The position numbers and the translations under genes are program-made. The notes under the pieces were generated by a model, which saw only the letters and a program-made list of their open reading frames with translations, searched no databases and was not told the DNA's origin. Shown here piece by piece: positions 1 to 7,848 of a stretch of DNA of 64,000 nucleotides; the first letter of the stretch is position 1; the number at the start of each line of letters is the position of its first letter. This DNA comes from CAMBRQ01 sp945870325 (GTDB lineage Bacteria; Bacillota; Clostridia; Lachnospirales; Lachnospiraceae), in contig NZ_JBNPMC010000003.1 of the NCBI RefSeq assembly GCF_050313795.1, forward strand, positions 1 through 64,000, in the 5' to 3' direction.

Positions 1-34
1 TTGAAAAAACCCCCGTCCCCAATTGCATGAAACA

Positions 35-43
35 TGTTATACT
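35..43 (+). promoter_or_regulatory. Extended -10 promoter for the zinc-ribbon/TPM/SPFH operon
   Basis: TG-t-TATACT forms an extended -10 element 44 bases before the first gene. No well-spaced -35 hexamer is visible, which is usual for extended -10 promoters. It is the only promoter-like signal ahead of the three-gene group that follows. Confidence 0.4.
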
Positions 44-86
44 ATTCTCAACGATAGAAAAGGCAAAAGAAAGGTAAGCAATCATT

Positions 87-1193
87 ATGAGCATAAAAGG
101 ATATAAATGTCCGAATTGTGGCGGTAATCTGGTGTTCAGCAGTGATCGGCAGAAACTTCACTGCCCATCCTGTGACACAGAGATTGATATGAAGACCTAT
201 CAGGAATATGTCGATGTGGTAAAGTCGGCAGAGGAGAAGGGAGATACCTACGAATGGGGAGAGGAAGAATCCCAGAATTCCAGAGAATGGAGTGTAAGAG
301 AGGAAGACGGCGAGAAGATCTATACTTGTCCATCCTGTGGAGGAGAGATTGACGCGCATACGACTACTGCAGCAACAACCTGTCCTTACTGTGACAGTCC
401 GGTTATTCTTCCGGGACAGATATCGGGAGAATTCCGCCCAGATCTGATCATTCCGTTTAGGCTGGATCAAGAGACGGCAAAAAAGGCTTATAAAACCTTC
501 TGTCAAGGAAAGCCGCTTCTTCCGAAAGCATTCCAGTCGGATCAGAGAATCCAGGAGATTACAGGAATCTATGTTCCATTCTGGCTCTTTAGTTGTGAGG
601 CAGAGGGAAGTGTGAACTATGATGCCCAGAGAATCCGTAAGTGGAGAGACAGTTCATTTGAATACACCAAGACGGATTTTTATCTGGTAACCAGTGAAGG
701 AAAGGTGAATTTTGATTATGTGCCGGTGGATGGTTCGATTGTAATGGATGATGCTTATATGGAATCCATCGAACCATATGATATGGAAAAGGCAATCCCT
801 TTTGACGAAGGATATTTGTCCGGTTATGAGGCACAAAAATACGACGTCACGAAGGAAGAGAGCCGGAAAAGGGCGGAGGACCGTATCAAGACCAGTTTTG
901 ATGAACTTCTGGATCAATCGGTGAATCGAGGCAAGTATAGTATTGTGATGCCGAGAAATTCAAGAATTGGCTGCACAAAAGGAAAGGTTCAGTATGCATT
1001 GTTGCCGGTATGGGTGATTAAGGTAAAATATAAAGATACAATCTACCAGTTTGCCATGAATGGACAGACGGGCAAACTAACAGGAGAACTGCCTGTAGAT
1101 AAAGGAGTGTTCTGGAAATATGCGTTTGGTATCTTTGTCGGAAGCAGTGTGATAGTCTATCTGTTGTTATTGGTTTTGCTTTATATTTTATAA
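87..1193 (+). CDS. Tail-anchored double zinc-ribbon protein (YdjG-like)
   Basis: Zinc-ribbon membrane protein of 368 aa. Two ribbons are visible: Cys8/Cys11 with Cys26/Cys29, and Cys81/Cys84 with Cys99/Cys102. A charged soluble middle follows, and the chain ends in a single hydrophobic segment at about residues 344-366, so the ribbons should face the cytoplasm from a tail anchor. The next two genes encode a TPM-domain protein and an SPFH protein. That order matches ydjG-ydjH-ydjI of Bacillus subtilis, whose products act with PspA in membrane-stress protection (family knowledge). No pspA is seen, but the window begins only 86 bases upstream. The ATG is preceded by an AAAGG ribosome-binding element. 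Zinc binding is well supported; the role is inferred from synteny. Confidence 0.75.
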   Translation: MSIKGYKCPNCGGNLVFSSDRQKLHCPSCDTEIDMKTYQEYVDVVKSAEEKGDTYEWGEEESQNSREWSVREEDGEKIYTCPSCGGEIDAHTTTAATTCPYCDSPVILPGQISGEFRPDLIIPFRLDQETAKKAYKTFCQGKPLLPKAFQSDQRIQEITGIYVPFWLFSCEAEGSVNYDAQRIRKWRDSSFEYTKTDFYLVTSEGKVNFDYVPVDGSIVMDDAYMESIEPYDMEKAIPFDEGYLSGYEAQKYDVTKEESRKRAEDRIKTSFDELLDQSVNRGKYSIVMPRNSRIGCTKGKVQYALLPVWVIKVKYKDTIYQFAMNGQTGKLTGELPVDKGVFWKYAFGIFVGSSVIVYLLLLVLLYIL

Positions 1194-1226
1194 CAGATGA
1201 CAGAAAGTGCAGGAAAGGAAAATCAT

Positions 1227-2096
1227 ATGAAGAAGATACGATTTATAGTAATAATGGTCTGTTGTCTGATGCTTTCGAATGTGTTGCCGGCGATTGCAAG
1301 TGAAGAGGGAGCATTGCCTAAGGTAATTGATAATGCGGATTTGCTTACAGAAACAGAAGAAGCAGAATTGTCGGCTAAGATTACGGAGATGGTGACGCAG
1401 TATCAGACGGATGTAGTGCTTGTAACAGAATACCAGAAACAAGCATCGGATATTCAGGAGGAAGCAGATCTGCTGCTGGAGAATCCGGGATATGGTATAG
1501 GTGATTCAAAATCGGGAATCTTATTCGTACTGGAAATGAATGACAGAGAATGGGCAATCTCGACGCAGGGAGATGCCATTACGAAGTTCTCTGATTATGA
1601 TCTTGAGGATATGGGAGAGATTGCAACTCAGTATTTTGCAGACGGACAGTATTACATGGGATTCGATACATATCTTAATAAAGTAGATGGCTGTCTTGCG
1701 AGCGGGCGCTCTTTTGAAACTCAATCGTCGGATGAAAAGGGAACAGAAGGACAGCAGGAAGTGTCTGGGGAGCCAGAGGAATCTGCAAAGCCAACCGACT
1801 ATATATTGCCGGCGCTGATCAGCGGTCTGGTGATCAGCATTGTCTATATGGTACATATGAAGTCTGGTATGAAGACAGCGAATATGCAGAAGAATGCCAA
1901 TGCCTATCAGCGAGAAGATGCCAGAACGCAGATTCGAACCAGGGAACTCTTCCTTACCAGCACGGTTCATAGAAGACCGATTGAGAGGGAGGAAAAGGGT
2001 TCTGGTTCAGGAGGAATAACACCAAGCCGGACGCATAGTACAACGCACAGAAGCAGCAGTGGAACAAGGCATGGAGGTGCCAAAGGTAAATTTTAA
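1227..2096 (+). CDS. TPM-domain membrane protein (YdjH/YgcG-like)
   Basis: TPM-domain protein of 289 aa. A hydrophobic N-terminus (to about residue 22, MKKIRF start) looks like a signal peptide. The TPM fold lies at about residues 30-155, with the typical 'DNADLLT' and 'GILF' stretches. An acidic linker follows, then a transmembrane helix at about 192-210 and a basic tail rich in Ser, Gly, Thr and His. TPM domains occur in proteins of membrane or photosystem quality control; enzymatic activity in this family is uncertain. An in-frame ATG ten codons upstream (1197) lacks a good ribosome-binding site, whereas AGGAAAGGAA precedes 1227, so 1227 was chosen. It sits between the zinc-ribbon and SPFH genes and probably works with them at the membrane. 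Confidence 0.75.
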   Translation: MKKIRFIVIMVCCLMLSNVLPAIASEEGALPKVIDNADLLTETEEAELSAKITEMVTQYQTDVVLVTEYQKQASDIQEEADLLLENPGYGIGDSKSGILFVLEMNDREWAISTQGDAITKFSDYDLEDMGEIATQYFADGQYYMGFDTYLNKVDGCLASGRSFETQSSDEKGTEGQQEVSGEPEESAKPTDYILPALISGLVISIVYMVHMKSGMKTANMQKNANAYQREDARTQIRTRELFLTSTVHRRPIEREEKGSGSGGITPSRTHSTTHRSSSGTRHGGAKGKF

Positions 2097-2113
2097 GTCA
2101 GGAGGAAGAGATT

Positions 2114-3520
2114 ATGGGTTTGCTGAAAGCAGGTATAGGGGCAGCATCAGGCGTGCTTGCCGATGAGTGGAGAGAGTATTTCTATTGTGAATCGATGGAA
2201 GAGGGGCTGATTGTTGCCAAGGCATCAAAACGGACTTCCAAGAGAAGTTCGAATAAGCATGGCGAGGAGAACATTATCAGTAACGGCTCTGTTATAGCGG
2301 TCAATGAGGGACAATGTATGATGGTCGTCGAACAGGGAAAGATTGTGGAATTCTCGGCAGAGGCAGGAGAGTTCGTATGGGACAAATCAACAGAGCCGTC
2401 CATATTCTATGGTGGATTTGGCGAGGGACTGCGCGGCTCATGGGACACATTTAAGAAACGATTTACTTTTGGTGGAGATACAGGTAAAGACCAGAGAGTG
2501 TATTTCTTCAATACCAAGGAAATGATGGGAAATAAATATGGAACTCCGAACCCGGTGCCTTTCCGCGTGCTGGATCGCAATATCGGACTGGATATGGATA
2601 TTGCAATCCGCTGCTTTGGAGAATATTCTTATCGTTTGTGCGACCCGATTCTATTTTATAAAAATGTCTGTGGAAATGTGGAGAATGTATACATGGCGAA
2701 GGATATGGACAGTCAGTTGAAGAGTGAACTGCTGACAGCCTTGCAGCCGGCATTTGCAAGAATCTCGGAGATGGGAATCCGTTATAGTGCGCTTCCGGGA
2801 CATACGGTGGAATTAGCAGAGGCGTTGCAGGATATTTTAACGGAGAAATGGAGTAACATCCGTGGTATCGAGATTGTATCTATTGGCGTGAACAGTGTAA
2901 AAGCGTCAGAAGAAGATGAGGCTTATATTAAGGAGTTACAGAGAACTGCGGTACTGAAAGACCCGACGATGGCAGCCGCACACCTGACCAATGCCCAGGC
3001 GGCCGCGATGCAGTCTGCAGCGAAGAATGCAGGTACAGGACCAGCAATGGCATTCATGGGGATGGGAATGGCCGGAAATATGGGCGGCATGAACGCTGAG
3101 AATCTGTTTCGGATGGGGCAGCAGAACTATTCACAGGGAGTGGGTTATCCACAGAATCAGAATGGACAGGAGAATTTGTACAATCAGAACGAGGATCATC
3201 CATTTGCACAGGCAGGACGGACTGTGCAGGCAGCAGCGGAAGATGGATGGATCTGCTCTTGCGGTGCAACAGGTAATAAGGGAAAATTCTGTTCAGAGTG
3301 CGGTTCCCCGAAACCGATACTGCCGGACGGTTGGACATGTCCGTCTTGCGGAATCTTGAATAAAGGGAAATTCTGTACAGAATGTGGAACGAAAAAGCCT
3401 GCAGGGGCATTGCAATACCGGTGTGATAAATGTGGATGGGAACCGGAAGATAAGACAAAACCGCCGAAATTCTGTCCGGAATGTGGTGATCCGTTCGATA
3501 ATGAAGATTTGATAAAATAA
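2114..3520 (+). CDS. ydjI: SPFH/band-7 protein with three C-terminal zinc ribbons (YdjI-like)
   Basis: SPFH-domain protein of 468 aa, of the group often labelled 'virion core protein'. The band-7/SPFH region covers about residues 20-290. It is followed by a Met/Ala/Gly/Gln-rich linker and three zinc ribbons at about 381-397, 409-425 and 437-457, each with two CxxC or CxC pairs. The length exceeds B. subtilis YdjI mainly because of this ribbon array. SPFH proteins form oligomeric membrane scaffolds; YdjI works with PspA in membrane protection (family knowledge). An AGGAGGAAG site sits just before the ATG, and the gene follows the TPM gene by 17 bases, so the three genes form one operon. The partner and stress signal in this organism are unknown. 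Confidence 0.8.
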   Translation: MGLLKAGIGAASGVLADEWREYFYCESMEEGLIVAKASKRTSKRSSNKHGEENIISNGSVIAVNEGQCMMVVEQGKIVEFSAEAGEFVWDKSTEPSIFYGGFGEGLRGSWDTFKKRFTFGGDTGKDQRVYFFNTKEMMGNKYGTPNPVPFRVLDRNIGLDMDIAIRCFGEYSYRLCDPILFYKNVCGNVENVYMAKDMDSQLKSELLTALQPAFARISEMGIRYSALPGHTVELAEALQDILTEKWSNIRGIEIVSIGVNSVKASEEDEAYIKELQRTAVLKDPTMAAAHLTNAQAAAMQSAAKNAGTGPAMAFMGMGMAGNMGGMNAENLFRMGQQNYSQGVGYPQNQNGQENLYNQNEDHPFAQAGRTVQAAAEDGWICSCGATGNKGKFCSECGSPKPILPDGWTCPSCGILNKGKFCTECGTKKPAGALQYRCDKCGWEPEDKTKPPKFCPECGDPFDNEDLIK

Positions 3521-3574
3521 AATATTTTGATATAATTAATAGAAAAATATATCGAATTATAAGTTTGCCAAGCA

Positions 3575-3603
3575 TTGAAATTTATTATTTATTTCAATAT
3601 AAT
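3575..3603 (+). promoter_or_regulatory. Promoter with overlapping palindrome ahead of the siroheme reductase gene
   Basis: TTGAAA (3575-3580) and TATAAT (3598-3603) are separated by 17 bases, an almost ideal sigma-A promoter 35 bases before the ATG. The arms TTGAAAT (3575-3581) and ATTTCAA (3591-3597) form an inverted repeat covering the -35 and the spacer, which would suit a repressor operator. Confidence 0.65.
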
Positions 3604-3637
3604 AATAACAAATAAAATAGTCTTAGGAGAGAATGAT

Positions 3638-5176
3638 ATGGAAGAATTAATGAAAGAATTCAGAGAAGATCTTGCAGAGTTTCGTGATATGACAGAAAAG
3701 TTCTATGCAAAAGAAGTGAGTATGAAGGACTATAAAGGTTTCTCCGGAGGCTTCGGAAGTTATGCACAGAAGGGCGGAGCGGCAAGTATGCTCAGACTTC
3801 GTATGCCGGGCGGAAGATTGACGAAAGAAAAATTAAAATTTGTGGCAGATTCTATTGCTGAGTATGGAGTAGAGAAGGCACATTTTACAACATGCCAGAC
3901 TATACAGTTCCATGATCTGGATGCAGCGGCTGTCTGTGGAATTATGGAAAAGGCAATGGATGTAGGAATCGTTACCAGAGGCGGCGGTGGAGATTTCCCG
4001 AGAAATGTCATGGTATCTCCATTATCAGGTATAGAAGAAGGAGAATACTTTGACGTACTTCCATATGCTGAGGCGGCTTCTGACTATCTGATGGGCTTCA
4101 TCAAGACGGTAAAGATGCCAAGAAAATTGAAAGTATGTTTCTCTAATTCACCGGCGAATGAACCTCATGCAACATTTAGAGATCTTGGATTTGTTGCCAA
4201 AGAAGATGGCACATTTGACGTATACAGTGCAGGTGGTCTTGGAAACAATCCGCGTATGGGCGTGAAAGTTGCTGAACGCATCCAGCCATCTGAGATTCTG
4301 TATTATATCAAGGCTATGGTGAATACATTTGTCGCACATGGTAATTATGAGAACCGTGGAAAAGCCAGAACCCGCTATATGCAGGAAACTTTGGGAGTAG
4401 ACGGATATAAGGCAGCTTATCTTGAAAAACTGGATGAAGTAAAGAAGACTGAGAAACTGGATATTGAGGTAAATGCAGAACCAGTTACTAAGAGCGGAAA
4501 TGGCGTAACCATCTCCGATGAGCGTGTGATTGCTCAAAAACAGGATGGACTCTATGCGGTTGCTTATCATCCGATCGGCGGTGTACCGGCAGTTACAAAA
4601 TTCGCAGAACTCTATGAAGTGATTGAGGATATGGATGACGTTGAAGTCCGCATTGCACCGGATGAGACCATCTATATTATCAATTTGAATGGCGAAGAGG
4701 CAGAGAGAGTCCTGGCAGTGACAGAGGATGGGGCAAAGAATCTCTTTGAGACATCTGTATCCTGTATCGGTGCAACCATTTGCCAGATTGGTCTTCGTGA
4801 TTCTCAGGGTGCGCTTGCAGCGATTATAGAAGAAGTGAGAAAACATGATTTTGCAGATGGCGTATTGCCAAGAATTCATATCTCCGGATGTACATCTTCT
4901 TGTGGTACACATCAGATCGGAACACTTGGCTTCCACGGCGGAGTTAAGAGAGTGAATGATGTGGTAGAGCCTGCATTTACTTTCCATGTGAACGGTAACG
5001 ATGAAGAGGGGAATGAGCGTTTCGGCGAGCAGTGGGGCATGATGCTTCAGAAGGACATGCCTGCATTCTTCGTAGAACTGGGAGAGGCAGTTCAGGCAGA
5101 AGGAACTACTTTTGCTGAGTGGTTTGCGAAGAAGCCGGAAGGGTTGAAGGAGATTGCGGATAAGTATCTGTACTAA
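3638..5176 (+). CDS. Siroheme/4Fe-4S nitrite or sulfite reductase-type protein
   Basis: Hemoprotein of the assimilatory nitrite/sulfite reductase superfamily, 512 aa. Two ferredoxin-like NIR_SIR half domains are recognisable, near residues 25-95 and 310-375. The second is followed by the siroheme/Fe-S cysteines in the order C-x5-C (Cys376, Cys382) and C-x3-C (Cys418, Cys422; 'GCTSSCG'). The family reduces nitrite to ammonia or sulfite to sulfide with six electrons from ferredoxin or a flavoprotein; sequence alone does not say which. No reductase partner, siroheme gene or transporter is adjacent, so it is probably ferredoxin-fed. The chosen ATG has AGGAGAG upstream; an in-frame ATG 21 codons earlier overlaps the promoter and is rejected. 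It is a monocistron between its own promoter and terminator. Confidence 0.85.
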   Translation: MEELMKEFREDLAEFRDMTEKFYAKEVSMKDYKGFSGGFGSYAQKGGAASMLRLRMPGGRLTKEKLKFVADSIAEYGVEKAHFTTCQTIQFHDLDAAAVCGIMEKAMDVGIVTRGGGGDFPRNVMVSPLSGIEEGEYFDVLPYAEAASDYLMGFIKTVKMPRKLKVCFSNSPANEPHATFRDLGFVAKEDGTFDVYSAGGLGNNPRMGVKVAERIQPSEILYYIKAMVNTFVAHGNYENRGKARTRYMQETLGVDGYKAAYLEKLDEVKKTEKLDIEVNAEPVTKSGNGVTISDERVIAQKQDGLYAVAYHPIGGVPAVTKFAELYEVIEDMDDVEVRIAPDETIYIINLNGEEAERVLAVTEDGAKNLFETSVSCIGATICQIGLRDSQGALAAIIEEVRKHDFADGVLPRIHISGCTSSCGTHQIGTLGFHGGVKRVNDVVEPAFTFHVNGNDEEGNERFGEQWGMMLQKDMPAFFVELGEAVQAEGTTFAEWFAKKPEGLKEIADKYLY

Positions 5177-5220
5177 AAGTTATTTGTATTAAAAATTATT
5201 TATAATTAAAATATTAGATA

Positions 5221-5231
5221 GCATATGATAT
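5221..5231 (+). repeat. Left copy of an 11-base direct repeat flanking the mobile island
   Basis: GCATATGATAT occurs here and again at 11762-11772, just outside the outermost gene scraps of the decayed island. The pair could be the remains of attachment-site direct repeats. The repeat is short and AT-rich, so chance is possible. Confidence 0.25.
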
Positions 5232-5234
5232 TAG

Positions 5235-5270
5235 AAGAAGAGGTCTCAGATGGCGGACCTCTTCTTTTTT
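5235..5270 (+). terminator. Rho-independent terminator of the siroheme reductase gene
   Basis: AAGAAGAGGTC (5235-5245) pairs perfectly with GACCTCTTCTT (5256-5266) around a 10-base loop and runs into a T tract. The hairpin lies 58 bases after the reductase stop codon. Confidence 0.85.
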
Positions 5271-5729
5271 GATGGTTGCGGTTCGGTTGAGTCCGGAAAG
5301 CGTGAGAGATATAAGCCACTCAATAATGGGAAACCTTTTGGAAAAGATTATTTTGATGAATTGTTGGAACGTATCCGTGAGATTAGGGCAAGTGAGCGAA
5401 GAACTTATCAAAAAATCACGGATGTTTTTGAACAATGCAGTTATGATTATGATAAAAACAGTGAAATCACAAAGAATTTCTATGCCTTTGTCCAGAACAA
5501 ATTGCATTTTGCGGTTACGGGCAAGACTGCTGCAGAACTGATATATGAACGTGCTGATTCAGAAAAAACTGCAATGGGGTTAACTACATGGAAAGATGCT
5601 CCTAATGGTAAGGTTTTAAAACGTGATATTGAAATTGCAAAAAATTATTTAAATGAGAAAGAATTATCTCGTCTGAACAGGCTAGTAAATATCACGTATC
5701 AGCTTGATAAAATAGAGGAATTATATTAG
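5250..5729 (+). pseudogene. RhuM-family protein, internal fragment
   Basis: Fragment of a RhuM-family gene (virulence-associated or abortive-infection-like proteins often carried on mobile elements). The recognisable part starts near 5310 ('FGKDYFDELLERIREIRAS') and continues through 'VQNKLHF', 'AELIYERADS' and 'MGLTTWKDAP' to the stop. Full RhuM proteins are about 330 aa or more; here the N-terminal DNA-binding third and the C-terminal end are missing. The only in-frame ATG (5250) lies inside the terminator hairpin of the previous gene and has no ribosome-binding site, so the frame before 5310 is not real coding sequence. It is the leftmost scrap of the decayed island. Confidence 0.75.
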
Positions 5730-5746
5730 AAAATTCTATAAATGGT

Positions 5747-6209
5747 TGGGCACTGGAGGAGATTATAGATCAATATTGTATTCGAAATTGGAAATATAGG
5801 GGAAGGTGTACAAGTTGTGAAGAAATAAGAAAGCATTTAGGTATTACATATCATGAGATGAAAATACACGCTGAAGATATAAATGCTCTAAGGTGAATTC
5901 AACTTTAGAAAGTAACATAGGTTATCTTCTAAATAAGATGCATATTCGACAAAATAAAGAAGGAAATAATGCATCTGTATATGTTGCAAATATAACGGAT
6001 GAAGAATTGGAAAAATGGTATGAAAAGAAGTCTTAGATGAAATGACAAAACGAGGTTGGATTGTAGATCATATGAATAATAATGGATTGGACTGAGATAG
6101 ATGGTACATAGAAAGGAACGGAGAACTCTATTTTGTACCCGGAAAGCATAATTGGATACTTTCTGCTCATTACAAGGAAGGATGGAAGCCTTCTGATACT
6201 GATAAATAA
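5747..6209 (+). pseudogene. Degraded coding remnants, unrecognised
   Basis: No intact gene lies between 5730 and 6348. Three short open stretches look like broken protein-coding sequence: 5747-5896 (50 codons, starting WALEEIIDQYC), 5893-6036 (GTG start, 48 codons, ending EELEKWYEKKS) and 6042-6209 (56 codons with an internal TGA, ending KEGWKPSDTDK). Their amino-acid composition is protein-like (Trp, Glu, Lys-rich, few rare residues), but I do not recognise the family. The broken frames fit the surrounding pattern of deletion-joined mobile-element debris. Confidence 0.4.
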
Positions 6210-6233
6210 TACAATGTTTATATAAAGATACAT

Positions 6234-6274
6234 AGCCGATTGGTTTCCAGAATGAGAATCAGTCGGCTTTTTTC
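6234..6274 (+). terminator. Rho-independent terminator inside the decayed island
   Basis: AGCCGATTG (6234-6242) pairs with CAGTCGGCT (6260-6268), with one G-U pair, followed by a run of T. It separates the unrecognised remnants from the ParA scrap. Confidence 0.75.
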
Positions 6275-6348
6275 ATGTCCTTTTTTATACATAGCCATTT
6301 TCCATAAAGGAGTGGCTATTAAATTTTCAAGGAAGGAGGTAAACCGTG

Positions 6349-6441
6349 ATGTCAAATTGCAAAATAATTGCTATTGCGAATCAGAAAGGAGGTACACAAG
6401 GTGGAAAATTCAACTTTGCAGCAACTAATCAACCAGACTAA
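6349..6441 (+). pseudogene. ParA/Soj N-terminal scrap
   Basis: A 30-codon open frame with a strong GGAAGGAGG site begins MSNCKIIAIANQKGGT. That is the start of a ParA/Soj ATPase up to the deviant Walker A (KGGTGKT), but the motif breaks after KGGT and the frame ends 14 codons later. The break is a deletion junction: from about 6400 the DNA belongs to a recombinase gene read in another frame. ParA genes are typical of ICEs and plasmids. The product, if made, cannot bind ATP. Confidence 0.7.
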
Positions 6442-6753
6442 GGAAGCGCTCATTCAGGCAGGTGCATCTAACTATTACCAAAACGTATTTAAAACTCTTA
6501 CAAAGCAACTTTTACTTTACGCCGAAGAACACGGCACAGATTCTTTCAGCATGGACTTTGGATTACAGTTTTTAGAAGATCATTATTCCATGTCATCTAA
6601 AATCAAGCAGAAGAATGGTGTGCAACCTATTCCCGTTGTATAAATGCTTTGGCAGAATACCAACGTTCAGGAAATGTCACTCTTTATCTTGTTATGGATA
6701 AAAGAGCATACACCTTTCCGGAAGGATTCAAAGACAGCGCAGAAGTTTTCCGA
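6401..6753 (+). pseudogene. Tyrosine recombinase N-terminal fragment, frameshifted
   Basis: N-terminal SAM-like core-binding part of an ICE-type site-specific integrase. The frame starts at a GTG (6401, MENSTLQQLIN) and runs to a stop at 6643. Around 6612-6620 the protein-like sequence moves to another frame (WCATYSRCINALAEYQRSG, then LVMDKRAYTFPEGFKDS), so a frameshift has occurred. The homology stops near 6753, where a different gene begins. The whole catalytic domain is missing. The AGGAGG that would start this frame comes from the QKGGT codons of the ParA scrap. Confidence 0.65.
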
Positions 6754-6949
6754 CAACCTGTCCCACAGCCGGGAACGTCTGGAGACGCTGAAAGCGCAGC
6801 TTGAAACCGCAAAAGTGGAGGCTGTTAAAGAGTTCCCACAGGAGCAGGAACTGGCAGAAAAGACAGAGCGGCTGGGGGAACTGAACGCTTTACTTGATGT
6901 GGGGAAGAGCGATAAGGTTATGATGGACGAGGAGCCGGACGAGAAATAG
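6754..6949 (+). pseudogene. C-terminal tail of an ICE helicase/methylase-type protein
   Basis: The last 65 codons of an open frame that begins inside the recombinase fragment read DNLSHSRERLETLKAQLE and end in MDEEPDEK. This coiled-coil tail, with 'FPQEQELAEKTERLGELNALL', resembles the extreme C-terminus of the very large SNF2/DEAD helicase-methylase proteins of Tn916/CTn-like ICEs. Everything upstream of the tail, several thousand bases in intact elements, is gone. Identification rests on the tail pattern only. Confidence 0.5.
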
Positions 6950-7140
6950 AAAGAACGTGTTATATGAAATTGGAGGAAGATTCCGAGTTTTACCGAGAGA
7001 TTTTGGGCATTGGAAGTCGATAGAATGTCAATGGAAATGTTGCAGATGTATTTGTTGGGGTGTCGGGGGATGTGGGAGTTGATGGAGTTATTAAACTTGA
7101 AATAGTAGAAAAATTTTCTTTTGCTTGGAATAAAAAGTTT

Positions 7141-7180
7141 ACTTCCACACAATAATGAAGTGTAATAAATGTGTGAAAGT
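7141..7180 (+). promoter_or_regulatory. Inverted repeat, possible AbiEi operator
   Basis: ACTTCCACAC (7141-7150) and GTGTGAAAGT (7171-7180) form a near-perfect inverted repeat just before the AbiEi-like gene. AbiEi antitoxins repress their own promoters by binding inverted repeats (family knowledge), so this is a reasonable autoregulatory operator. The remaining sequence between 6950 and 7140 shows only short broken frames. Confidence 0.4.
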
Positions 7181-7193
7181 CAGGTGGTGAAAA

Positions 7194-7787
7194 ATGAATA
7201 AAAAAGAAAAATTAGATGACATGTTATATAAAAAGAATGGAATTCTTCAGACTTCTGATGTGGTTGAGGCGGGGATTTCAAAGACTTATTTCATGGAATA
7301 TGCAAAGAAAGTAGGGTTAGAACGTGTGGCAAAAGGAATTTACTTGTCATCGGACGCATGGGCAGATCCTTTTTATTTATTACAAATGAGGTATCCCCAA
7401 ATTATTTTTTCGCATGAAACTTCACTTTATTTGTTAGGAATGGCAGAACGAGAGCCGTTGCAATTTACGATTACTGTAAAAGCAGGATACCATGCAAAAA
7501 GTATGGAAGAACAGAAAGTAAAAGTATATCGGGTAAAAAAAGAACTTTTGGATTTGGGGGTAGTGAAAGTAGAATCACCAGAGGGACATCCTGTGAAAGC
7601 GTACAATGCGGAACGTACCGTGTGTGACTTATTACGCAGTCGAAATAATGTAGAGATTCAGGATTTACAGTCAGCAATAAAGGAATATATGCGAAGTAAA
7701 GAAAAAAATCTGCCACAACTTATGCGATATGCAAAAGAGTTTCGAGTGGAAAAACTTTTAAGACCATATTTGGAGGTATTGTTATAA
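7194..7787 (+). CDS. abiEi: AbiEi-family type IV antitoxin / transcriptional regulator
   Basis: Protein of 197 aa with the AbiEi layout: an N-terminal winged-helix segment (about residues 1-65, 'NGILQTSDVVEAGISKTYF', then 'ERVAKGIYLSSDAW') and a C-terminal antitoxin domain containing 'IFSHETSLYLLGM' and 'AERTVCDLLRSR'. AbiEi represses its own operon and neutralises the nucleotidyltransferase toxin AbiEii (family knowledge). Here the stop overlaps the start of an abiEii remnant of only 19 codons, so this antitoxin is an orphan. AGGTGG provides the ribosome-binding site. Length and motifs look intact, so it is probably expressed and may still act as a DNA-binding repressor. Confidence 0.85.
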   Translation: MNKKEKLDDMLYKKNGILQTSDVVEAGISKTYFMEYAKKVGLERVAKGIYLSSDAWADPFYLLQMRYPQIIFSHETSLYLLGMAEREPLQFTITVKAGYHAKSMEEQKVKVYRVKKELLDLGVVKVESPEGHPVKAYNAERTVCDLLRSRNNVEIQDLQSAIKEYMRSKEKNLPQLMRYAKEFRVEKLLRPYLEVLL

Positions 7788-7846
7788 TGATTAGAACTTC
7801 AAGACAGTTGAAAGCGTTAGTAAGAAATTTAACAAAAGGTGTTTAG
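7787..7846 (+). pseudogene. AbiEii toxin remnant, first 19 codons
   Basis: The TAATG overlap with the antitoxin gene starts a 19-codon frame, MIRTSRQLKALVRNLTKGV. This matches the usual beginning of AbiEii nucleotidyltransferases found right after AbiEi. It is cut by a stop and followed two bases later by an unrelated gene, so the toxin has been lost by deletion. Confidence 0.75.
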
Positions 7847-7848
7847 AA

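Noticed and set aside
4148..4987. Open frame of 279 codons on the - strand
   Set aside because: It lies fully inside the siroheme reductase gene, has no ribosome-binding site, and its product is rich in Cys, His and Ile with no recognisable domain; it is a codon-bias shadow.
5250..5310. Start of the RhuM-like frame as a real N-terminus
   Set aside because: The ATG is inside the terminator hairpin of the previous gene and there is no Shine-Dalgarno; homology to RhuM begins only near 5310.
6240..6428. 62-codon + strand frame
   Set aside because: It crosses the terminator loop and the ParA scrap in a different frame; the ParA and recombinase frames explain this DNA better.
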